Positions 17,800 to 25,247 of a stretch of DNA of 64,000 bases are shown here, in pieces. The notes under the pieces are model-generated. The model searched no databases. It saw only the letters and a program-made list of their open reading frames with translations, and was not told the origin of the DNA. How positions within the stretch are numbered: the stretch's first letter is position 1; every line of letters begins with the position of its first letter. Made by a program: the position numbers and the translations under genes. Source of the stretch: an uncultured Vampirovibrio sp. (GTDB lineage: Bacteria; Cyanobacteriota; Vampirovibrionia; Gastranaerophilales; Gastranaerophilaceae); the NCBI GenBank assembly GCA_910583725.1, contig CAJTXZ010000001.1:81499-145498 (forward strand), given 5' to 3'.

Positions 17800-17890
17800 G
17801 ATTGGGCTTTTTGCAGGAGGCGTTTGGCTGCAAACTTTGCTGTTGGCACGTTTCACACGGTTGCATATTCGGCTTAGCGCTCATATAGGA
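17800..17890 (+). pseudogene. Decayed cassette
   Basis: FAVGTFHTVAYSA followed by a stop and RS mirrors the AYSVRC end with point changes (TATTCGGCTTAGCGCTC). Only the end of the segment is recognisable. Confidence 0.3.
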
Positions 17891-18159
17891 AGTATAGCTT
17901 GGTTTTGACGTTTGGATTTATACCGATGTATTTATTCATGGTGGCTTTGCGCCTTGTGCTGCCTTGCTTTTAGAGGTTTACCGCAGACGTTTATATGTAG
18001 TTTTGAACTTCCTGCAGCTTGGCGTACAGCATAAAGGCACGCGCTACAGTGTTTTAATAGGTTTTGACGGAGTTTATTTCCTTCACTAGTGCTTTTTGGC
18101 GGTTGGGCTCAGTGGAGATTACCTATATACTTGTTTTTTACGCCTACGCTTCTGTCCGT

Positions 18160-18389
18160 CTTGTGTGCGCTTGCACCCGGGCGGCGGCTGTGCGGGAAGC
18201 GCCTCAGATGCCGGGACTGATGCTAACTATTGCCACCCGCCCATATTTTGGTCAAGCCAGGGGTTTAGAGATGGCTGTTATCAGGCATTTGCGCTTGGTA
18301 GTGGCGGTGTATTCAGCTCAGGGCTTTGCTATGTGACGGGCAGCACGGGTAAATGCAGCCATAACTATGCCTTTTCGGTGCGCTGTTAG
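18160..18389 (+). pseudogene. Variable cassette 1
   Basis: Encodes GGGCAGSASDAGTDANYC, then HPPIFWSS, a Gly-rich loop with two further Cys, and NYAFSVRC followed at once by TAG. The word TTTTCGGTGCGCTG is at 18372-18385. No upstream start with ribosome binding site. Confidence 0.6.
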
Positions 18390-18557
18390 TTTTGCAGACG
18401 GGACAGGCTTTTTAAGCATACCCCGGCAAGGATTTGTATACTAAAAAGCCCACCATAGAAGCGTTTGTTCGGTTTTACAGCCGTTAGCCCGGGCATTACG
18501 AGGATTTCACGCTTGTATATCAAAGTTGATTGTTTAAACTTTACAAAGACGGAAAGC

Positions 18558-18776
18558 CTTGCAGGCTCTGTGCAGTGCCACTTTTCATACCGCTGTGCGG
18601 GTGCCGCGTCAAAGTCCGGTTATCCTGACGCGTGCTGGGCAAAAGCCCTATGGGCAGGCACTTTTGGCAGCGGCATGAGTTATTTTGACCGTTCTTTTGA
18701 TAACGGAAATTTTTATGAGCAGCTTTCAGATGCTAGCCATGCCTTTTCGGTGCGCTGGTTGGATTTCCAACATTAG
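18558..18776 (+). pseudogene. Variable cassette 2
   Basis: Begins LAGSVQCHFSYRCAGAA and continues to ALWAGTF and SHAFSVRW; the last Cys is replaced by Trp. The word TTTTCGGTGCGCTG is at 18744-18757. It has 18 identical bases with other cassettes at the GCAGGCTCTGTGCAGTGC start. Confidence 0.6.
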
Positions 18777-19157
18777 ATTACCCTATTTTACTTGTGCCAG
18801 GCGGATTTATGGCTACATACCGTCTCGGAATGTTTAAAATTAGTGCATTTCGGGGCTTTTCGCTTGTAATATAGCTGCTGAGCGGTTTTTGCCCAGCTTC
18901 TGTATATTGGCCCCAAAAGCACTCTCTGAGCGGACTCTTCGGTTTTTGCACTCCCTCGGCCCAGTGTCAAGTGTGCATTTTTGCCTTACATATGCGTTCT
19001 ATTAGAAGCCAGGACAGGCACCAACAGCTTATACGCTTACAGCTCAACGGTTTCACTACATACGATCCCGCAAGTTTAGGCGTTTTGGGATATAACATAC
19101 GGGCGATAGTTCAGGCACATTTTATATTGCCGGTTCCGACAGACCCGTGCAGCTAGA

Positions 19158-19370
19158 GGCTCTGTGCAGTGCACTGAGGGGGGCTACTGTGAGGGCTCTG
19201 CCGGAGGTTTACCGCAGGATGGATGGTGCTACCCGCGCAGTATTTGGTCTTCCTCCCTTTCGGCAGACTTTATATTTCACACAGGATGGCTTAATTCAGG
19301 CAGGCTGATTGATGACGGCTGTCACTCGGAAGGCGGGTGCAGCGGGCTTTTAAGCTTTTCGGTGCGCTGA
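19158..19370 (+). pseudogene. Variable cassette 3
   Basis: CTCTGTGCAGTGC leads to GGYCEGSAGG, GWCYPRSIWSSS and LLSFSVR, then TGA in place of the Cys codon. The word TTTTCGGTGCGCTG is at 19356-19369. Confidence 0.6.
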
Positions 19371-19549
19371 TTTCATCCGGATTTGGGAAGATACAGGCAG
19401 GATACTCGTTGGCAGACGCCACACTGAAAAGCAGACTATATCTGCTGTACAGAATTTTTACGGTTATATGCCGCAGTATTTCCACTTTGGGGCGGTCTGT
19501 TTTTAGTTCAAGTAGACACGGGTATGATTTATGGCGAGCCGACAAACTT

Positions 19550-19693
19550 AGTCTTACAGGCTCTTTTGCAGGCTGCGAGCGTTATATAGATTCTATAAGG
19601 GCTATACCCAGCTTGGTTTGCTGCGTTTGCTGCCTTAGAAGTAGCCACAGATGTTACCTGCAGAAAGTTTATATGCTTTTAGAGAGACGTTAG
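19550..19693 (+). pseudogene. Decayed cassette between 3 and 4
   Basis: CTTACAGGCTCTTTTGCAGGCTGC resembles the cassette start, and TATGCTTTTAGAGAGACGTTAG the cassette end. The reading frame between is lost. Confidence 0.3.
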
Positions 19694-19888
19694 ACTGCTT
19701 CCGTAAGGCTTTACGAGATATTTACAGCGGGTCTTGATACTGGTATTAGCGTAGAAAAACCTCGCCCCCGCTAAGTTTACACGGCAAGTATTCTATACAG
19801 AGTTGTGGCATAGACGTGCAGAGTTTGTATGGCTTTGAGCTTTTATTTAAGAGCTTTCAGGGGTTTTAGTACATATTCTGTTAGCGTG

Positions 19889-20099
19889 GCTTCTGTGCGA
19901 CTCTCAGCCGGCAGGCTCTGTGCAGTGCTATTGGGCCGGGGCCTGTGCGGGCGCTGCAGCCTTAGACTCCGCTAAAGCAGACCTTTGTTTTCCTCATGCG
20001 CTTTGGGGCAGTGAGTCTGCTTCGGCGCACTTTCTTCAGGGTTCTGTAGGCCTCACGCTTGATTACTACAGGGTTTACGCCTTTTCGGTGCGCTGTTAG
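19889..20099 (+). pseudogene. Variable cassette 4
   Basis: LCDSQPAGSVQCYWAG at the start, then CFPHALWGSES and RVYAFSVRC with an immediate TAG. Its first 66 bp (19889-19954) are identical to cassette 5, after which the two diverge completely. The end word is at 20082-20095. Confidence 0.65.
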
Positions 20100-20352
20100 T
20101 CTTCTGGCTTTGCATTAGGGGCTCAGAAGTCTGAGTATTTATTACTACTACTTTTTGTACATATAAATACTCCCTTATATTTTGTCGCAGTGCGGTTTTT
20201 TAGGCCGTTTCCCGACTTTTTTCCAGAGCTATTTTACGCTTGCAACAGCTGCTGTACAGTGTTTTGCTTACGGCTGCGCGGCCTGGTCCTTGTTTTAGGA
20301 GCGTTCTCTCACCGTTCGCATCGGGTTTTTCTATGCGCTCGTTGTATATGCA

Positions 20353-20580
20353 GCTTCTGTGCGACTCTCAGCCGGCAGGCTCTGTGCAGTGCTATTGGGC
20401 CGGGGCCTGTGCGGGCGCCGTATCAGACAGCTGCTTTCCTGCTGATACCTGGTCGAGCGGATTTATATCCGGCGAAGATTATTATGACGCCTGGCTTTGG
20501 GCAGGAGGTTATGATTACGGCAGCAGGGCCCACACCCATGCCTTTTCGGTACCTGTGTCTTGGGTTTGGATTATTGCCTT
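20353..20580 (+). pseudogene. Variable cassette 5
   Basis: Shares 66 identical bases with cassette 4, then CFPADTWSSGFISGEDYYDA and HTHAFSVPV. The end word is broken after TTTTCGGT by a short deletion. The surrounding 288-codon open frame continues into the next cassette by chance. Confidence 0.6.
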
Positions 20581-20904
20581 GCAGGGCGAAGAATGCTGCA
20601 GCATATGCAGCCTTTGGTTTAGAAGGCTTGATACCACTCTTTATCACGGCATTAAAGATTTTTCGGCACAGCCTATCATTTCTTGTGCGCAGCTTTGGGG
20701 CTTCAAAGTATTGCACTATTGGGTTTTACGTCTAAATAGATTATGCAGGCGGCGCTATGCATTATACAGAGGGCCTTTCACCTGTATACCAGGAGCTTAT
20801 TTTGCTGTTTATCCGGGTTTTACAGGGCGTATTATTATAGTACACAAACCTAATAGGACTAAAGACCCAGATTTTTTTTGCGCTATTTATGCACTACGGA
20901 TACG

Positions 20905-21106
20905 GGGCGATGGCTGTGCGGGTGCCTCTGGTAGCGGTTTTTGCGGCCCGTACCACTTTTGGTCAGGCACAGCAAGCTCCGGCGGTTATATGGCATTCTG
21001 GCTAAATAGCAGCACAGTGGGCTCCGGTGCTAGAGGCCCTATTGAGGCTTATTCGGTGCGCTGTTGCCGGATGGATTTGGTATCAATACACAGAGCCGAG
21101 GTATGA
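20905..21106 (+). pseudogene. Variable cassette 6
   Basis: GDGCAGASGSGFCGPYHFWS followed by GTASSGGYMAFWL and IEAYSVRC. The end word is ATTCGGTGCGCTG (21051-21063). It is missing the VQC start. Confidence 0.6.
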
Positions 21107-21257
21107 CGCATTTGTCTGGCACATCAAGGTTTTCTGGTGGTAGTTCTCCGGACAGTATTACTGTTTAAGGGTTTCAAGAGTATTATACTACATATTTGCC
21201 CACTGCAGGCCGCTTTAGCCCGCCCGCAAAGACTGTAAGATTATCCAAAATCGGGCT

Positions 21258-21468
21258 TTGGGCAGGCTCTGTGCAGTGCGCCTCTTATGCGGGCTGCACT
21301 GGGGCGACAAACAGCCAGTGTTACCCGCGTAATATCTGGTCGGGCTCTTTTATCGGAGAGGGTTATTACCGAGGGTATATACTAAGAAGCGGTTCGCTTG
21401 GCACAGACACGTGTGATGAACCGGGAAAGTGCGTTCCAGAGCTTAGCTTTTCGGTGCGCTGTGTTTAG
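21258..21468 (+). pseudogene. Variable cassette 7
   Basis: LWAGSVQCASYAGCTGA, QCYPRNIWSGSF, an extra disulfide-like DTCDEPGKC loop and LSFSVRCV with stop. The end word is at 21448-21461, extended to TTTTCGGTGCGCTGTGT, which is also present in the expressed gene. Confidence 0.65.
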
Positions 21469-21866
21469 AGGATTGGCGCCCCCGGTGCTAATGTCGGGCC
21501 TTGCGGCGTAAAAGGCTTTCTATAGGCAGGCTGGGGCAATTTTTGCAGCGCAAAACATAGTTTGAGGACAATTTTACCGTATACCGCAAATTAAACGGGA
21601 ACTTTGTATTGGCTTTAGCGCTTGCCTTTAGCTGTGCTTCAGTATTGGCAACAGATATTATTTTGTATACTCTGGAGTATGAGATATTGCACTACATTTT
21701 TTAAGACAGGCAAGAAAGAGTATACGGAAGGCTTTTAGACTGTCCCACGGCTTTATTTAGCGCAGCATGGGGTTTTTAAGAGTTGGGATGGCTGAATAAC
21801 ATTACTATTCAAAGGTTTCACGGCTAATCTATATAAGATCACAGGATACAACTATCAACACCGGCT

Positions 21867-22028
21867 AAGAGCGGCTGTGCGGGCGGCACCGGCGGAGAAT
21901 GCTGGCCATCACATGTATGCTCAGGCAAGGGCGGCGGGAGTGTCAGTGTTACAGGGTGGCTTGGGGGCACTTTTGGCTATGGAGAGAGGGGCAGTAGCTA
22001 TGGCTTTTCGGTGCGCTGTATGGATTTG
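21867..22028 (+). pseudogene. Variable cassette 8
   Basis: SGCAGGTGGECWPSHVCSG then a Gly-rich loop and SSYGFSVRCMDL. The conserved Trp of WSG is changed to Cys. The end word is at 22005-22018. Confidence 0.55.
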
Positions 22029-22212
22029 ACAGCAAAGACGACATACTGCTGTTTTTCTGTTGTTGTTTGCTAGTTTACAGGCCCATATCAGCCACTTTAG
22101 CGGACTCATGCACTGTATACGCAGCTATATCGGCGCAGGGCTTTACTTAACGAGGGCTATCATATGCAGTACGACACAAGCAGCCAAAATACAGCATACG
22201 TCAGGTTTACAG

Positions 22213-22421
22213 CTGTGCGACGATGGCGGCGGAGCCTCCGTGCGATGTGACGCTTACTGGGGCAATTGTGTAGGCTCGTCTACGGGCGGGTGTCACCCTG
22301 TGCACTTCTGGTCCAGTTCGGCTGCAGAGACCACTGGCACTTACCATAATATCTATTATAGGGGTGGGGTGGTACATCCTTATGTAGAAACTTCTACAAC
22401 TGCCTATTCGGTGCGCTGCTT
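22213..22421 (+). pseudogene. Variable cassette 9
   Basis: LCDDGGGASVRCDAYWGNC, GGCHPVHFWSSSAAE and TTAYSVRC. The end word is ATTCGGTGCGCTG at 22406-22418. Its 3' end is the start of a 65-bp tandem repeat. Confidence 0.6.
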
Positions 22422-22560
22422 GCTCCTCGCCCTAAACGGGTACAGTGGCAAAGCCACTTTTCACCCTTGGCTGCGGTGCGCTGCTTGCTCCTCGCCCTAA
22501 ACGGGTACAGTGCCAAAGCCACTTTTCACCCTTGGCTGCGGTGCGCTGCTTGCTCCTCGC
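22411..22560 (+). repeat. 65-bp tandem direct repeat at the array 1 end
   Basis: The unit starting GTGCGCTGCTTGCTCCTCGC occurs at 22411 and 22476 (one mismatch), with a third partial copy of 20 bp at 22541. 65 is not a multiple of three, so it is not a coding repeat. After it the sequence to about 22,800 stays GC-rich without a recognisable cassette. Confidence 0.85.
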
Positions 22561-22936
22561 GTATTTGTATGGCTTTGGCGGGCACACATTCTTGCTCTTC
22601 GCAAGTCTGCTTTCGCCCTCAGCTGCGGTGTGCCTCTTGCTTATTGTCTTATACGCGTTTACTGCAGGCTTTAGTTTACGGTATTATGTTTGGTTATTGG
22701 TTTTGGAAGCAAGGCCCGCTTGATACATCAGGCTGCGGCGTGTCTTTTTCTTCCTCGGGTTAAATGCATCTTCGGACTTGTTCTTTGTAAGCCCTGCTTA
22801 ACAAGCTTTGGCGCTGTTTTTACATCTTAGCCTAGGAAGGATTTGTTGTATTATAAAATTGTAAACAAATGTTACGATTTTCAATATTTTTTGAATTTAC
22901 TAGCAAAAAAAATTATTAGGGGTTTTAAATGTATAC

Positions 22937-22967
22937 TTGATAAAAATTTAATGTGTTGTGTAATAAT
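22937..22967 (+). promoter_or_regulatory. Promoter of the nucleotidyltransferase-like gene
   Basis: TTGATA and TAATAAT with an 18-bp spacer, 24 bp before the ATG, with AAAGGAG as ribosome binding site. It is the first normal signal after array 1. Confidence 0.5.
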
Positions 22968-22990
22968 AAAAAAATAAAGGAGAAAGAATT

Positions 22991-24160
22991 ATGAGACTTG
23001 GTGCAGTATCACCCAATTATCAAGCAACAGCGTTTAAAGGCACTACTTTTACCACATCAACAAAAAATAACGGCAACTATGTTGAAGACAGTACTTTGCA
23101 GCCATTTAGAGACAATTTTCAAGACAAAATTGCAGAAAGAAAAGAATGCAAGGACTTTGGTTCATTAAAAGATAATACAGAAATGTACAGCCTTGGTGCA
23201 GGCAAGGGCAGCAGATTTAGCGACTTGGCAGAATTCCAAGACCCGCAAGCCAATAAAATTAGTTTTGGCATGCCTCTTGTTGATGGCAACTACTTCCATA
23301 TGGCAGACCCGGCATTAGCTTTAGGTGTTCCGTTTGCAGATAACAATGGCATCAAAAGAAAAAATGCGGAAGTTGCAAGAGGTACATTTGCAGAGATTGT
23401 TGATGATGCCCAAAAATTAAGAGATGCAGGCAAACCGCAAAAGAATGTAATTGTTTGCTGCGGCGATAATTTATTCCATACCGACAAACCGTTTGAACTT
23501 GATTACTTTATGAAAGATGTAATTAATGACCCTACAAAACAGATGGGTTTAGTTGGCGTTGAACGTGAACCCGAAGAAGTGGTTAAAAAGTTTGGCGTAT
23601 TAGATGTAATTCCAACAGATAAAGATGATGTTATGCAGCTGGATGGCTTTGTCGAGAAACCAAAAACTGTTGAAATTGCCCGTGCATTTGAAACACCAAA
23701 TGGCAAATGCATTGCAAATACTGGTATGTTTGTAATCAAGGCTGAAGCTATGGAATGGTTGATGGACGAACTTGAAAAAGATCAAATGTTTATTGCTAAA
23801 GACCAAGATGAACCATATGACTTTGCTGTTGCTTGCCAAAAAGTTCAGGAAAAATACGGCAAAGAAAAATGTGATGTTAAACTTGTTCAAACCTGGGAAG
23901 ACGCTGGCGAACCAAAGGCATTATATAATACAATCAAAGAAATGCAAAAAGGTAAATTCCTCACAAACTTTGCAAAAGATGATCAAAGAATGATACAAGA
24001 ATCTATGAAGAGAATTTTTGATGGAAAAACACTTCTTGCATCTCAAGCTGCTCTTAATGAGTACGGAACAGCATCTAATTATACCAACAAGTCAGATATA
24101 GTTGCAGTGCCAAAAGGCATAGATGTAAAAAATATTGATGGTGTTGATGTTGTAGTATAA
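22991..24160 (+). CDS. Sugar nucleotidyltransferase-like protein
   Basis: 389 residues. After an N-terminal extension of about 60 residues comes YSLGAGKGSRFSDLAEFQDP, a variant of the glycine-rich nucleotide-binding loop of glucose-1-phosphate nucleotidyltransferases. It is followed by VIVCCGDNLF (metal-binding Asp), GLVGVEREPEEVVKKFGVLD, DGFVEKPKT and NTGMFVIKAEAM, all typical of the GlgC/RfbA group. It would activate a sugar phosphate to an NDP-sugar in the cytoplasm. The tail of about 60 residues has no hexapeptide repeats. The N-terminus contains the short A-F-K-G motif seen in other proteins here. It has a promoter, a strong ribosome binding site (AAAGGAG) and its own terminator. Confidence 0.75.
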   Translation: MRLGAVSPNYQATAFKGTTFTTSTKNNGNYVEDSTLQPFRDNFQDKIAERKECKDFGSLKDNTEMYSLGAGKGSRFSDLAEFQDPQANKISFGMPLVDGNYFHMADPALALGVPFADNNGIKRKNAEVARGTFAEIVDDAQKLRDAGKPQKNVIVCCGDNLFHTDKPFELDYFMKDVINDPTKQMGLVGVEREPEEVVKKFGVLDVIPTDKDDVMQLDGFVEKPKTVEIARAFETPNGKCIANTGMFVIKAEAMEWLMDELEKDQMFIAKDQDEPYDFAVACQKVQEKYGKEKCDVKLVQTWEDAGEPKALYNTIKEMQKGKFLTNFAKDDQRMIQESMKRIFDGKTLLASQAALNEYGTASNYTNKSDIVAVPKGIDVKNIDGVDVVV

Positions 24161-24188
24161 GTTACACAAATAAATTGTTTAATCATAC

Positions 24189-24214
24189 AAACCCCCGAAG
24201 ATTTCGGGGGTTTT
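24189..24214 (+). terminator. Terminator after the nucleotidyltransferase-like gene
   Basis: AAACCCCCGAA and TTCGGGGGTTT with a 3-nt loop and T-run, 29 bp after the stop. Confidence 0.9.
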
Positions 24215-24273
24215 ACCATTTTGTGTCTTTGTCTTACAAATCTAACAAAGTAGTTGTTATATTCTGACGCCGA

Positions 24274-24423
24274 TTAATTAAATCCAAATTCGTCCCTGTC
24301 CATAATTTCTTTTAGGGCTTTTTTTAGATATGTTTGGTAGGGTATGCCAAGTTTTTGAGCAATTTTTTTCGCTCTTTTTACTTCAAGTTCAGACTAGCAA
24401 AAATTTACTGTGGCAGTGTTTCA
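24274..24423 (-). pseudogene. Broken CopG/BrnA-like antitoxin
   Basis: On the minus strand the frame reads NTATVNFC, stop, then SELEVKRAKKIAQKLGIPYQ and TYLKKALKEIMDRDEFGFN. The second part resembles the C-terminal half of antitoxins with a ribbon-helix-helix. An in-frame TAG (24394-24396) and the lack of a start indicate a relic. It lies beside the HigBA-type pair. Confidence 0.45.
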
Positions 24424-24473
24424 AATACAACATTATATTAAAGGTGCGCTAAGAATAATGACTAATATGTTTA

Positions 24474-24761
24474 TTAAAGCGGCACTATGTCCAGTTTATA
24501 GCCAAGGGGAACTAAAATTTTAAGTAAAGTATCAATTTGCGGTGCGGTTTTTGAACGTTCAATCCTTGCAAGATATTCCTGCTTTATATTGCAACGTTTT
24601 GCAAATTCGGCCTGGGTTAAACCCAGCTGCTTTCTTATTTCTATGATTTTTCCCATAAGTTCAACTTTTAAATCTATCTGTGCAAGTTCCTCTTTGGATA
24701 ATTCAAGTGAATCTTTAAACTTTGACCATTCTGCGCTGTGTTTTACATCTTGATTATTCAT
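24474..24761 (-). CDS. HigA-type HTH antitoxin
   Basis: 95 residues. Residues about 37-90 are an XRE HTH: IIEIRKQLGLTQAEFAKRCN, IKQEYLARIERSKTAPQIDT. The preceding helix may bind the toxin. It lies 4 bp after the toxin-like gene, the toxin-first order of higBA operons. Its Shine-Dalgarno is AAAGGA, 12 nt upstream. It should repress the operon and neutralise the RelE-like toxin. Confidence 0.8.
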   Translation of the reverse strand: MNNQDVKHSAEWSKFKDSLELSKEELAQIDLKVELMGKIIEIRKQLGLTQAEFAKRCNIKQEYLARIERSKTAPQIDTLLKILVPLGYKLDIVPL

Positions 24762-24765
24762 TATT

Positions 24766-25143
24766 TTACAGATTCCTTTCGTTGAAATTTTTTATTAGTT
24801 TAAGAGCTTTTTCAATTTGCCTTTTCGGGGTTTTTTGTGTCTTTTTTGTAAAATGATTCAGAATAATATATCTGTTTTCTTGTTTATAAACAAAGAAAAA
24901 TCTATCTCTCAGCGGGCGAAGTTCATATATTTGTCCTTCGGATTGGATATGTTTAACATATGGTTCACCAATTTCTGTTCCGTATGTTTCAAGGATTTCC
25001 ATATATTCAACAATTTTGTTTAGTTTTATTCTGGCATCTTTGGATTTTATGGATTTTTGTTTTAAATCCCAAATATATTCCTGAGCTTCACTATTGCCAT
25101 TTTCATCTTGCCAAAAAACAATTTTATATTTTTCTTCATATAT
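24766..25143 (-). CDS. HigB/Gp49-like toxin (RelE fold, DUF891), no standard start codon
   Basis: The frame encodes about 125 residues matching phage-derived Gp49-like/HigB toxins: YKIVFWQDENGN, KDARIKLNKIVEYMEILETYG, the core YELRPLRDRFFFVYKQENRY, and ILNHFTKKTQKTPKRQIEKA. The family start falls at 25143, where the codon is ATA instead of ATG. The only in-frame ATG (25002) would cut 47 residues and remove the first strand and helix. Either ATA is used, or the start was lost and the toxin is silenced. Full-length homologues cleave mRNA at the ribosome. Confidence 0.7.
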   Translation of the reverse strand: MYEEKYKIVFWQDENGNSEAQEYIWDLKQKSIKSKDARIKLNKIVEYMEILETYGTEIGEPYVKHIQSEGQIYELRPLRDRFFFVYKQENRYIILNHFTKKTQKTPKRQIEKALKLIKNFNERNL

Positions 25144-25247
25144 TCTACTAATATTAGTATAACTAATTAGTTATTAAAATGCAATACTTATCAGCGCACC
25201 AGCGATAATTTTTCAAACAAAATGAAGTACACCGCCTGATTATTACA

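Larger units (their letters stand above)
17800..22420 (+). repeat. Array 1 of silent variable cassettes
   Basis: A 4.6-kb, GC-rich stretch in an AT-rich genome. It holds nine recognisable and at least two decayed fragments, all on the plus strand, ending about 375-730 bp apart. Each fragment encodes the tail of the same Cys/Trp/Gly-rich domain as residues 291-357 of the prepilin-like protein. They lack credible starts and ribosome binding sites and lie in changing frames. The DNA between them is degenerate. Individual cassettes are listed separately. Confidence 0.65.

Noticed and set aside
20240..21106. 288-codon open frame inside array 1
   Set aside because: It merely bridges cassettes 5 and 6 through non-homologous sequence, has no ribosome binding site and no domain start. 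Only the two cassette parts are protein-like.
17800..22420. A diversity-generating retroelement (variable repeats with a conserved end resembling an IMH)
   Set aside because: The lectin-like fold and fixed end word fit, but no reverse transcriptase or template repeat is in the window. The cassettes differ in length and at all bases, not only at adenines. A remote retroelement could still be excluded only by a genome search.
17800..22420. CRISPR array or integron cassette array
   Set aside because: Repeats are 160-230 bp, irregularly spaced and protein-like. There are no short direct repeats with uniform spacers, no attC-like sites at cassette borders and no integrase or cas gene in the window.
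22445..22763. Cys/Leu-rich overlapping ORFs of 92 and 98 codons at the end of array 1
   Set aside because: They arise from the 65-bp tandem repeat read in two frames and have no start signals.
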